Position numbers and translations under genes: made by a program
The notes under the pieces: model-generated
What the model was told of the DNA's origin: nothing
The model's input: only the letters and a program-made list of their open reading frames with translations
Databases searched by the model: none
Part shown: positions 1 to 10,278 of the stretch, in pieces
Numbering within the stretch: position 1 is the first letter of the stretch
Layout of the letters: every line of letters begins with the position of its first letter
DNA from: a virus
Strand: one strand, 5' to 3'
Virus record (IMG/VR): IMGVR_UViG_3300008448_000012
Span: 50,471 to 114,470 of that record
DNA: 64,000 bases

Positions 1-2
1 AT

Positions 3-3000
3 GAATTGTATAAGTCCATAGATCTCAGATATTCTGGTGTAATGAATGAAGATAAGACCAGAAAGTATTCTCCACAGGTTATAGATAAAATGGTTTATGC
101 TGCTTCAAAGATAGCAAACTATGACTTGCGTATTCCTCAAGTAGAGTCTCCTTTGTCACAAGCTGGAGTAACCACTTTTGATGTTCTTGAAGGAATTATA
201 AAGAACAACAAAGAAAACAAAGAAGCTACAGCACAAGCTCTAGATGTTATAAATAATCTTAATGTCACTTCAGATATCAAAGACGAACTTAAAACAAATT
301 TGTCTGATATTATTGAATTGTCCCTTCGTAGAAAAAAGTTCATGGAGGAATATGACGACATTAAAGATAATCCTTCCAAATATGAAGTGATTGATTACGG
401 TGAACTTGGTGCTCTTGAAGAACCAGGAACAGTTTCAATCAAACAAGAAGTTCCTGAATCTGAAGAAGAAGGAGCTAAAAAGAAAGTTGTAGATAAGGAA
501 ATTGAAGTTGGTAAAGAATACTCTCTGAGACAACCTGTAAGAAGAGAAGGTAATAGATTACAATTTGCTCCTAAGGTTGGTGTATTATCCAAAACTCTTG
601 GTGGAGAATATGAAGTTAAACTTCCTAATGGTAATGTTACATTCTTTACTCCTGAACAGTTTAAAGATTATGAAGTTTCAGATGTAAACCCTGCTTCTCC
701 AAAAATTGCTGAAATTCTTGACAAGGCTATTGATTCTGTTCTTGGTAGAAAAAAGTATGAATCAATTGAGAAGCCTACAGAAGATAAACTTGACTACATC
801 AACAATCTTGATAACAAAGAATTGATTGATGATATTGAACAGGAGTTCAATGAAAAGGCTGAAGAATATCTTAAAGAGTTGGCTAGTGAAGTGGCTAGAG
901 TTGAGAGGTTGATGAACAACTCTGAACAACTTAAAAAGACACAAGAAGATATTGAAAAGCTTTCTGGAGACAATCCTACAAATGATGATGAGTCTGACAT
1001 TGAGTTAAGTGAGAACTTCTGGGAGGACATGAAGAAGTCAGCTATACGATTGTTCAAGTCTACAATAAATGCTTCAGAAGATTGGGAAAAAGGTCCTCTT
1101 GCTCCACACATCACTCGTTTCATTGAGTTCACTAATAAAGCAAAAGACTTTACAAACAGGTCAAAGCTTAAGGTTATTCTTGTAACTTCAGCATCTCAGA
1201 AAGCACTTGGTCTTGATGGTCTTGCTCAAATGTCATTTGAAGCAGGTGGAGATAAATCTCTTCTTGTTGGTAAAGAAGAATTTGATAAGCTTGATGACAA
1301 CAAGAAGAAAGAAGTTATTACAAATGGTTTTGTAGGTGCTGTTGTTGTTGAGATGGACAAGAACGGAAATATGTTCTTTGTCAACAAGAATGGAGAACGC
1401 ATCAAATCTCCTGAAGGCAATGATATCAAGGTGACAGAACAGGCTCCTATTAATGATGTTGTTTTTTCAACAATGCCTGCTGTAAACCTTTACTATTCAA
1501 ATGATGAGAAGAGTCCTAGATATAGGAGTGGTGAGAAAGAAGAAGCTGCAAATTATGCTGCTGCATGGGAGGTTTATCGTAAAGGTCTTTTTGAAGGAAA
1601 TCCTAAATCTGCTACAATATTTGACTTTGGTATATCCAAAGGAATTCCTGTAATAAACAAAGAAGCTCGTGAGAAAAACTTTGTAGGAAATACACTTATT
1701 GATAATGATAAGCTTGCCACTCAAAACCTTATAGTTGTATCTACAAAAGGTGCAATTGCTCATGAGGATGGTAATAACTACAGGTTTGCAAATGGAAGAC
1801 CTGTATTTAAGAATGCTGATGATTTGGCATATCTTAACAACAATAGGTTTTCAAAAAATAAAGCTAAGGCAATATTTTCTGTTATCAAGAAATGGTCTGA
1901 TGAAATCAACCAACAGATTGTTGATAACAAGAACATTGTTGTAAATGAAAACTATTCGAAGTTTCTTCAGAACGTTCTTTATTGGAACTCTAAACCTGGA
2001 GCACTTCCTAGTGCAAATAAAATTTATTTAGATACTAACACAGGTCTTCTCCATGTTGGTACTAAAATAGATGGTGAGATTAGAGAAAACACATATGATT
2101 TTGCCAACATAGGAAAATATGAAAATGAGGTTATAAATGATTTGACAAATGCCTACCACAATGTTAATAACAAAACATTGGAGTTAGGACTTGCTGAACC
2201 ATTTTTGGAATTCTATCTGGATGAGAATGGTGATCTTAAAGAAAGAACTTGGACCAACTATCAATCATATTTGCTGTCTAATGTAAATCCTGATGGTAGC
2301 AATCGTTTGATTGAGGATGCTCCTTTGTTTACAAATATCTCCAAACCAACAGAAAGTGTTCCATATCCATTCAAACAGAAATATCTCTATCTGCAAGGAA
2401 TGGATCTTCCTGTTGAGGAAGTAAAACCTAAGGAAGATGAAAAGAAAGGAGACCCTACTCCTGCAGCTCCTTCAAATAAGATTGGAGAATATTTTGTAGA
2501 TGGCAAAACAGTTAATAAATACAATATTGCCAGTATCAAAAAGGATGTAGAGCTCACTATAGATATAGATGAGAATGGTGAACCTAATGTAACACTTATA
2601 TCAAGTGAAGGAAATAAAGACGCAATAGATACAATCCTTAAGCCAGAAAACGCAGCTCTTAAAAATACACTCATAGGAGTTCTGAAAAACAGTAAGGATG
2701 CTGATGGGAATTCTTTATTTGAGGCTGATAAACCTGATGACTATCTTATTGGAAAGGCTATTTCATATAGCATCAAGTCTAAAGTGGTACAGATTAGTAA
2801 GGAACAAAAACCAGAACCTTCAACATCAAACACACCACCACCTCCTCCTCCACCACCACCTCCTGTTACTCCAAAATTAACTAGGAAAGAAGAAATACTA
2901 AATAAGTTAAAAAGTATAAGAGGAAATAGTTTAGGATTTTCTAGTAGAACAACTCCTGGAACAACTAAGTGGACTGAAGATGGAACTAAGGTGACATTCA

Positions 3001-6000
3001 ATAGTAGTAACAGAGATAAGTATAATAGGGGTAATGAGATATTTACAATAAATGATAAGACTACAATATCTGTAGATTATAACCAAAGACCTTCAAATGG
3101 TTTTAGGGGCATGGAGGAACTTCCTTTTAATGCTTATTATTCTGAAAATCCAAAAGCTCTTCTTGATGAATTAGCTGCTTTAGAAAAAGAAGAAGAAGTT
3201 AAACCTACTGTAGTAGAAGTTACACCTGCTGAAGAGACTAAACCTGAGACACAAGCTCCAGTTGATTTTAGTTATATAGATGATTCTGACGATAGCACTG
3301 TTTATAAAAGAGTGGGAGTTGATACAGAAGCTGAACCTATGTCAGAAGCTGAAGTGGAATTCTTTAAGGATTTTGTTGGTAAAAAAGTTCCTGGTATTCC
3401 ATATGAATTTATGGACAACCTCATTAGAACATATGATAATGAAGATGCATATGGTTCTTTTGAAAAGGGGATGATGAAGATATATAAGAAAGCAGCTAAG
3501 GGTACAGCATTCCATGAATTGATGGAAGGCGTATGGATGGGCTTTCTTTCTCCAGAAAGAAGAAGAGCAATTCTGGATGAGTTCAAATCCAAGAAAGGAA
3601 GTTTTGTAGACAGAGCTTCTGGACGAAAGATTGATTATAATGAGGCTACAGATCAGGAAGCAAAGGAAAGAATCATGGATGACTTTGCTGAATTCATGGA
3701 TGGAAAGATTCCTGCTAAGTCTGTATCTGAAAAAATATTGCAATGGTTTAAGGCAATTCTTGATTACATCAAAGCTATTGTAAACAAAGGATCTTTAAAG
3801 GATGAATTGTTTAGAGAAGTGTATAGAGGTAAATTCAAGAATGCAGTGTTTCCACAAGAGAAAATGGGAGCTGCTGCTGAGTATAGAGAAGTTGAAGGAT
3901 TGAACCAACAACAAGTTAATGACTTTGTACAAGACATCACTGCAAGAGTATTCCAAATAGTATTTAAGACAAAACGTTCTTTGTTCAATCCTGAAGAGAT
4001 TACATCCAAACAAATATTTGATGATGTAAAAGAACAATATGTTCAGAAGGGATACTTCAAGAAAATATCTGATAAAACATTTGATGAACTTGTAGATAGG
4101 ACAAGAGACTATCTTAGAGTGTTCAATATTGAGTTTGATAGTGATGGTAATATTAACATCAATGATGAGGGAGCTAATAATAGAGACTATGCTGCTGAAA
4201 CATTCAGTATAAACTTTAAGAAGTCTTCTCCTTATGCTGTTAAACTTCTAATTAGTTCATTGATTAGGACAGGAAGAGTTAATCAGGAAAAGATACTCAC
4301 TCCTAGTGCAGATATTGTTGCTGATAAAACTGGGTCTAGTGTTAAAGGATTTATGCTTGTTCCTTTTGGACAATCGTTCAATATATTGATGAACAAGTTG
4401 AATAACACTCTTGACAAAGATGACTTTGTAAGAAAGCTTTATTCTCTTGCTAAAGAGAACTCTGATTATATAGCACTGTTCAAACGTTTGGGTGGTGATT
4501 TTGCTACAGGTAAAATCAACTTCAACAATTATGAAGATCATGACTGGAGACTGTTTACAAGTTTCTATCAGGTGTTTACAAAACAACTTCCTGATGGAAT
4601 CACCCAATATGTTGATGGTGGACAGGTTTACAGTGGATCAGCAAACCAATCTAGAGCAATAGATCAGATTGGTAAAGAGTGGACAGAGAATATAAAAGAA
4701 CTTGCAAACAAGAAGGATTCCATAATACAATATGATCCAATTGGTAAAGCATACAAAGTTGATAAAAGTTCAGATAAGTATAAATCAATCGATATAGGAA
4801 GTCCTTCAAAGATGATTGATTTTCTTAATGAACTAGGAATCAATTTCTCTATAAGCACATACAATAGACTTAAAGGAAAACAACTAATAAATTTTGCAGA
4901 AGCTGTAAGTGGTATTAAGACAGGTCTTGATAAGAGTGGTGTATTGATATCCATGAAGATTAAGAATAAAGAACTTGATATTACAGGAAACATCAATACA
5001 ATTGCTGATCTTTATGTAAAGGCAGAAAATCCTACAGTAGAAACAACATTCTTCAATAACTCAGGTAAGCAACAACAAGCTTTCACTGATAGCAATGCTC
5101 CTTCTGTATTTGAATCTATATTCAATTCTGTTGAAACTCTAGAAGAGCTTAAAAAGAAAATGCCTCAATTGAATGATGTATTTTCAACCACTTCCCAATT
5201 GCTCAAGCGTGGAGGAGTATTCTTTGATGAGAAAGGAAATAGAACAGATGCTAATTTGAAAGTGCAATACATTCTTGGAGATAAAGACAAGAATGATAAT
5301 GATGGAACAACAATTGCAGAACTCAGTCCTGGAAAAAGAAAGTCTCTTGAGATAAATCAAAATATCAAAGGAAGCTATTACATTGTTATCCCTGGAGATG
5401 GTTCTACAGAATGGATGATGAATCTTGGTAATCAGATTGATTACAAAGAGTTTAGAAGAGGAGCTGGTTTTGAAAAAGTGTATGAAATTTTCCAAGGATA
5501 CCTGAAAGATGAAATTGCTTTGGCAAAAGATTCTGAAAACAGGAAGAAGTTAAAGAATGTAGGAAGCAAAGCATCTGAACTCAGATTCTTTAAAGAACTG
5601 CTTTCTGAAGGTGTTCTTAAAAAAGCAAATGATATCATAGCTGATAAAAAAGCTACACCTGCAGATATAGAAAAATTCATTGCAGATAATGCAGAAGCTA
5701 TCAACTTGTCCATAAAAAATTTCATTGATTCTAGTGCAAGAAAAACATTGGAATCACTGAAATACAATGGTGAGATTGTTCTGAATAAGAACGGATCATA
5801 CAGCTACAAAGGACTTGATTCAAACTTCTCAAGGAACAATGATATAAATCAAAACAAAATGTCAGAAGAACAACTTCTGAACTTGCTGACATTCACAAAT
5901 GCCAATTTTGCAATAAACAACATAGAGTATCACAAGGTTCTCTTTGGTGATCCATATCAGTTCAAGATTGCTAATAAGGACGGTAAAGTGATTTTGGATG

Positions 6001-9000
6001 AAACCAAACGTATTAAATCATTCCTTTCTCCAAGAAGAGTTACTCTCAGTTTTGATGAGATGAACAACTGGTATGATAAAGAGTACAATAAAGTTGGTCA
6101 AATCAGTCTTACTAAAGATGACTATGGATATCATCAGTTTAAGAACTATGCTAAAACATTCACTGCTAAAGATGTAGAGATTGTTGGTAGTCTTGCTTCA
6201 AGGTTCCCTGCTTATGCTAAAACCAATGAGGCAGATGCTGCTTCATGGATTAGTGCAACTGCTTACAGAGAAGTTAAAATTAAAAACGGTCAATGGAGCG
6301 AAGAAGCTGAAAGATTCCATCAATGGCAAATGGCTTATACAAGACAGAACATTCCTGGATATGTATACACCAATGAAGCATTGAGAGAACTGGATGCAAA
6401 GATTATAAGCTATCCAGTTCCCAACTATACAATTGAGGTTATTAAACCTATTGTAACAGGAAACAAGTTCCAAAAGAATGATATAAATCTGGTATTGGAT
6501 AAGTTTTCTCAAATGCCTATTTACTATCAAGCTGTAAAAGGAACTAATCTTGAAAGTCTTTATATAAAGATGTTCAAGGGTGGATATGATTATGTAGTTG
6601 TTGAGAGTGGTAGGAAAGTTGGAATAGAAGGATTGCAAGAATTGTATAAACCAAATGGTGAATTCAATGATGATGCTGCAATCAACAATACTATCAATGT
6701 TCCTTGGTCAGCATACGGTATTCAAGTGGAGAACAGTTATAATAAAGAAAAACTGCAAACACTTGGTTCTCAGCTTACTAAACTTGGTACAATGGATTTG
6801 TACAGGGATGGTGAAGCTATTGGTGATACCCCAGAAAGAAAAGAAGTTATAAAGAAAGCAGTTGAGCGTAACATCACTGCTTTGTCAGAAATGGCAATGA
6901 ATGGATATAACGAACTTCTTAATAAGTTGGGTATTGAAGATCTTGGAGATGGATTTAATATTCTTGACAAAACCACTGTAGCAAATACCCTTAGACAAGA
7001 AATGCTCAAAAGGGAAATATCAGATAATGGAATTGATAGTGTCACTCTCAATAGTCAAACAGGTGAGTTTGAAATTCCTTTTGAAGCATCTACAAACTAC
7101 AAACAAATTAAAGATATTCTTTATTCTATTGTAGACAAATCTATTGCTTCTCCAAAGGTGAACGGTTTCTCTGGTGTACAGGTGGCTGCTACAATGTGGG
7201 AAAAGTCTGGCAAAGGAAGACAGCTTGTACAGAAAATCTATTTCCAAAAAGTTGGAGAAACTCTAAAAGAGATTACCAAAGAAAAATATGACGAACTTCC
7301 AAAATCAGAAAAGTCAACTGATTGGAAGAAAATCACTTCTAAGGAATATGAAAGTCTTCCACAAGATAGACAAGCTGATGTGCAACTGACAAGTGATGCA
7401 CTTAAGTTCTATGAAGACAAAGATGGTAAAAGGTATTGTGAAGTTATGCTTCCTAACTGGTTTAGAAAGAAACTTCCTGCAGGTAAATTTAAGAGTGATG
7501 AAGAACTTATCAATTATCTGAACACCACAGAAGGTGGAAAGATTTTGATGGGTATAGGATTTCGTATTCCTACACAGGCAATTAACTCTGTAGAGGTGTT
7601 TAAGGTGAAAGGGTTCCTTCCAGATTTTATGGGAAGAACTGTAGTGGTTCCTTCAGAAATCACTACTAAGTCAGGATCTGACTTTGACATAGATAAACTC
7701 AACATGTATCTGAAGAATGTGTACATCACTCCTAGTGGTGAAATTAAACTTGTACCATTCTTTGGATTTGGACAGCAGGCTATTGATAAAATGAAAGACT
7801 TCATTTTCCAAGAAGACATCAAGTCTGTAATGAGCATCTATGAAGATGTTACAGGTGATCGTGAAGATGATTATGGTGAACTCTCAGAAAAGCTTTATAA
7901 GCAATCTCTTGAGAATGAATATTATGATTCTCTAGAAGAACTGTTGACACTTCCTGAAAACTTTGAACGTTTGGTTGTCCCAAATACAAGTAAGGATTTG
8001 GAAGATCTTGCCTCTGAACTTAGTAATCTAAGAGGTGAAACTGAGGAAAATGTTAAAAACAGGCTCTTGGATAGAGATGTCATGAGTGACCTTAGGCACA
8101 CATTCATCACTGCAAAAAGATGGGTTGGTAGGGCAGCTGTTAATATTACAAGTCACTCTTTGTTTCAGAAAAGACTAATGTATATTGCAATTCCAAAGTT
8201 TAAAATTGTTCTTCCCCATAACTCTGTAATAATAGATGGCACTCCTTTTGTTTCTCTTTCTGGTACATTAGATAAAGCTGGTAAATACATTTCTGATAAA
8301 CTGTCAATGTATGCCAACTCCTTTGTGGACGTTGTGAAAGATCCATACATTATGAAGATCATTTACAGTGACAGATTGGTTAGTACATTCATGTTCTTGG
8401 AAAGAGCTGGTGTTCCAATGAGATCCATAGGACTGTTTATGAATCAGCCTATTATTAGAGAATATGTAAACATCCTCGATGCTAGTGGTGCAAGTAGTTT
8501 TTCAATTGAATCAGATTCTTCATTTCTTATAATTGGAAAAATGTTTCCAACAAAGAAGGAACTTATTGCAAAAACAAATATTGATGTAAGTAATGCTAGT
8601 TTAGCTGACTCTATATCAAAATACTATAAGGATGGTAAAACGTTAACAGATGCTGAAAATGCTCAACAGCGTTTGATATTAGAACAGTTTATTAGTTATT
8701 ATAAAATGTCTGATAGCTTATTCAAAATAACTCAGGCTACAAACTATGATACCACTAGCTTTAAAAATGCTGATGATCTTTATAGAAAACAAATAGTAAC
8801 TAATTTAACAAATGAGACAAGTCCTATACCATTTGCTCCATTAGAAATATTAAAGTCTTCTCATTTGGGAACTCTTGCTAAAGCTTTAGACAGAGCAGGA
8901 TTGGCATTAGGTGAGATATTAAAATTCAATAAGTCTGAATTTAGAGATGTATTAGAAAGATCAATCTATCAATATGCATCTAATCAATATTTGTCAAAGG

Positions 9001-10277
9001 ATAAGTTCACAAGAGTGGCAGAAAAACTTTCAGCATCATTCTTGGATTACATTATCCAGACAAACATGAACACATTGGATCTTAAATCTCTTGTTGTTGA
9101 TTCTGATTCTGTAGCAAACAGAATAGAACAAGCAAAGGTGCTTTATCCTGAGGTTAAGATATTGAAAGACTTTGTAATGGAATCCAGCGATCTTCCTGGA
9201 GGTGCTAAAACTGTAAAGCTCAGGGCAAACGTTAAAGAGGTGTATGATGAAAATCTCTACATCGGATACATGAGAGAAATGAAATCTCATCCTGCCCTAA
9301 GAGATTTGTATAACGATCTTGTAAAACTGGCTATTGTACAAGGGACATACCAATCTGCAGTATCCATAAAGAACATTGTTCCTTTGGAAGACTATGCAGC
9401 AATTGTTGCTCCTATTATGAAGACATTGAATGTCAATGATAACATTAGGCAGTTCTATAAAGAGAACATGTTCCAGAGAAGTAATTGGAAAGATAAGAAC
9501 ATTGTTCCAAGAGTGAAACCTAGTTTTTATTTGGATGAAGAAGGTGATTATGATCCGCTAATCACTGTAGATGAAAATGATGTTGAAATCTATCAATATA
9601 GCACAAAAGCTTTTCCTGAAATTCTAGAATTAGGAATAACATCTGGACAGAGAAAAATAATGTTACTTAGTCCAAGATCTAAAGGTTCTAAAAATAGTGT
9701 TGTAATAGTTCCTAGAATTGTTACAGTTGGAAACACTAGTGAAATGATTGATTTTATTACAGGACAAACTGTTACAAAGAGCGAGTTTGCCATCAGGAAA
9801 AAAGCTGGTGATCCAACAATAAATGAGATATATGGGTACAAAAGATTGGAAGATAGTAATGGAGAACCTATTACAACAGATAAAGGATATTCTATATACA
9901 AGCAAATCAATCTGTTAGGTGATGGTCAGTATGCTTCTGAGTATAAGTTATTCCCTACAAAGTCTCCAATTAATAATGGTACAGTGAAGATTGAACAGGA
10001 GATTCCTGATAATGACATCATTAGATTTTTACTTAAAGATGTTTCACCAGTTATACCAGCAACATTGCAAACATCTATTTCTAATGAACCTGTAACACCT
10101 ACACAACCTGTAAGTTTTGATATACTAGAAGATTTTACTTTTGAAAGAAAACAGGAAATATTGTCTAACTTTGCTACAAAGCATAAAATGACACAAGAGC
10201 AAGCCAAGAATTATATCAATGAAGCTCTTCAAAAGGATAGAGAAAATACAATAGCTAAACTTAAAGAATGTTATTAA
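3..10277 (+). CDS. Giant virion RNA polymerase-type protein (5' end outside window)
   Basis: This is the C-terminal 3,425 or so residues of a giant protein; the frame is open to the window edge, so the true start is probably upstream. Numbering from the TTG codon at base 6, the motif DFDID lies at about residues 2559-2563, preceded by RIPTQ near 2520. This matches the layout of the catalytic double-psi beta-barrel of multisubunit RNA polymerase beta-prime (R.PT ... DFDGD), whose aspartates bind catalytic Mg. In crAss-like phages such proteins are single-chain virion RNA polymerases (phi14:2 gp66) delivered with the DNA to transcribe early genes. A proline run lies near residue 945 and a HELME sequence, resembling a zinc-peptidase helix lacking its second histidine, at 1170-1174. 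The next giant gene starts two bases after the stop, so they are cotranscribed. Polymerase assignment is firm from motif and context; the other domains are unassigned. Confidence 0.85.
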   Translation, partial: ELYKSIDLRYSGVMNEDKTRKYSPQVIDKMVYAASKIANYDLRIPQVESPLSQAGVTTFDVLEGIIKNNKENKEATAQALDVINNLNVTSDIKDELKTNLSDIIELSLRRKKFMEEYDDIKDNPSKYEVIDYGELGALEEPGTVSIKQEVPESEEEGAKKKVVDKEIEVGKEYSLRQPVRREGNRLQFAPKVGVLSKTLGGEYEVKLPNGNVTFFTPEQFKDYEVSDVNPASPKIAEILDKAIDSVLGRKKYESIEKPTEDKLDYINNLDNKELIDDIEQEFNEKAEEYLKELASEVARVERLMNNSEQLKKTQEDIEKLSGDNPTNDDESDIELSENFWEDMKKSAIRLFKSTINASEDWEKGPLAPHITRFIEFTNKAKDFTNRSKLKVILVTSASQKALGLDGLAQMSFEAGGDKSLLVGKEEFDKLDDNKKKEVITNGFVGAVVVEMDKNGNMFFVNKNGERIKSPEGNDIKVTEQAPINDVVFSTMPAVNLYYSNDEKSPRYRSGEKEEAANYAAAWEVYRKGLFEGNPKSATIFDFGISKGIPVINKEAREKNFVGNTLIDNDKLATQNLIVVSTKGAIAHEDGNNYRFANGRPVFKNADDLAYLNNNRFSKNKAKAIFSVIKKWSDEINQQIVDNKNIVVNENYSKFLQNVLYWNSKPGALPSANKIYLDTNTGLLHVGTKIDGEIRENTYDFANIGKYENEVINDLTNAYHNVNNKTLELGLAEPFLEFYLDENGDLKERTWTNYQSYLLSNVNPDGSNRLIEDAPLFTNISKPTESVPYPFKQKYLYLQGMDLPVEEVKPKEDEKKGDPTPAAPSNKIGEYFVDGKTVNKYNIASIKKDVELTIDIDENGEPNVTLISSEGNKDAIDTILKPENAALKNTLIGVLKNSKDADGNSLFEADKPDDYLIGKAISYSIKSKVVQISKEQKPEPSTSNTPPPPPPPPPPVTPKLTRKEEILNKLKSIRGNSLGFSSRTTPGTTKWTEDGTKVTFNSSNRDKYNRGNEIFTINDKTTISVDYNQRPSNGFRGMEELPFNAYYSENPKALLDELAALEKEEEVKPTVVEVTPAEETKPETQAPVDFSYIDDSDDSTVYKRVGVDTEAEPMSEAEVEFFKDFVGKKVPGIPYEFMDNLIRTYDNEDAYGSFEKGMMKIYKKAAKGTAFHELMEGVWMGFLSPERRRAILDEFKSKKGSFVDRASGRKIDYNEATDQEAKERIMDDFAEFMDGKIPAKSVSEKILQWFKAILDYIKAIVNKGSLKDELFREVYRGKFKNAVFPQEKMGAAAEYREVEGLNQQQVNDFVQDITARVFQIVFKTKRSLFNPEEITSKQIFDDVKEQYVQKGYFKKISDKTFDELVDRTRDYLRVFNIEFDSDGNININDEGANNRDYAAETFSINFKKSSPYAVKLLISSLIRTGRVNQEKILTPSADIVADKTGSSVKGFMLVPFGQSFNILMNKLNNTLDKDDFVRKLYSLAKENSDYIALFKRLGGDFATGKINFNNYEDHDWRLFTSFYQVFTKQLPDGITQYVDGGQVYSGSANQSRAIDQIGKEWTENIKELANKKDSIIQYDPIGKAYKVDKSSDKYKSIDIGSPSKMIDFLNELGINFSISTYNRLKGKQLINFAEAVSGIKTGLDKSGVLISMKIKNKELDITGNINTIADLYVKAENPTVETTFFNNSGKQQQAFTDSNAPSVFESIFNSVETLEELKKKMPQLNDVFSTTSQLLKRGGVFFDEKGNRTDANLKVQYILGDKDKNDNDGTTIAELSPGKRKSLEINQNIKGSYYIVIPGDGSTEWMMNLGNQIDYKEFRRGAGFEKVYEIFQGYLKDEIALAKDSENRKKLKNVGSKASELRFFKELLSEGVLKKANDIIADKKATPADIEKFIADNAEAINLSIKNFIDSSARKTLESLKYNGEIVLNKNGSYSYKGLDSNFSRNNDINQNKMSEEQLLNLLTFTNANFAINNIEYHKVLFGDPYQFKIANKDGKVILDETKRIKSFLSPRRVTLSFDEMNNWYDKEYNKVGQISLTKDDYGYHQFKNYAKTFTAKDVEIVGSLASRFPAYAKTNEADAASWISATAYREVKIKNGQWSEEAERFHQWQMAYTRQNIPGYVYTNEALRELDAKIISYPVPNYTIEVIKPIVTGNKFQKNDINLVLDKFSQMPIYYQAVKGTNLESLYIKMFKGGYDYVVVESGRKVGIEGLQELYKPNGEFNDDAAINNTINVPWSAYGIQVENSYNKEKLQTLGSQLTKLGTMDLYRDGEAIGDTPERKEVIKKAVERNITALSEMAMNGYNELLNKLGIEDLGDGFNILDKTTVANTLRQEMLKREISDNGIDSVTLNSQTGEFEIPFEASTNYKQIKDILYSIVDKSIASPKVNGFSGVQVAATMWEKSGKGRQLVQKIYFQKVGETLKEITKEKYDELPKSEKSTDWKKITSKEYESLPQDRQADVQLTSDALKFYEDKDGKRYCEVMLPNWFRKKLPAGKFKSDEELINYLNTTEGGKILMGIGFRIPTQAINSVEVFKVKGFLPDFMGRTVVVPSEITTKSGSDFDIDKLNMYLKNVYITPSGEIKLVPFFGFGQQAIDKMKDFIFQEDIKSVMSIYEDVTGDREDDYGELSEKLYKQSLENEYYDSLEELLTLPENFERLVVPNTSKDLEDLASELSNLRGETEENVKNRLLDRDVMSDLRHTFITAKRWVGRAAVNITSHSLFQKRLMYIAIPKFKIVLPHNSVIIDGTPFVSLSGTLDKAGKYISDKLSMYANSFVDVVKDPYIMKIIYSDRLVSTFMFLERAGVPMRSIGLFMNQPIIREYVNILDASGASSFSIESDSSFLIIGKMFPTKKELIAKTNIDVSNASLADSISKYYKDGKTLTDAENAQQRLILEQFISYYKMSDSLFKITQATNYDTTSFKNADDLYRKQIVTNLTNETSPIPFAPLEILKSSHLGTLAKALDRAGLALGEILKFNKSEFRDVLERSIYQYASNQYLSKDKFTRVAEKLSASFLDYIIQTNMNTLDLKSLVVDSDSVANRIEQAKVLYPEVKILKDFVMESSDLPGGAKTVKLRANVKEVYDENLYIGYMREMKSHPALRDLYNDLVKLAIVQGTYQSAVSIKNIVPLEDYAAIVAPIMKTLNVNDNIRQFYKENMFQRSNWKDKNIVPRVKPSFYLDEEGDYDPLITVDENDVEIYQYSTKAFPEILELGITSGQRKIMLLSPRSKGSKNSVVIVPRIVTVGNTSEMIDFITGQTVTKSEFAIRKKAGDPTINEIYGYKRLEDSNGEPITTDKGYSIYKQINLLGDGQYASEYKLFPTKSPINNGTVKIEQEIPDNDIIRFLLKDVSPVIPATLQTSISNEPVTPTQPVSFDILEDFTFERKQEILSNFATKHKMTQEQAKNYINEALQKDRENTIAKLKECY

Positions 10278-10278
10278 T

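Noticed and set aside
2835-2868. CCN-repeat tract as a functional DNA repeat
   Set aside because: It is simply an in-frame proline run of the giant protein, probably a flexible linker.
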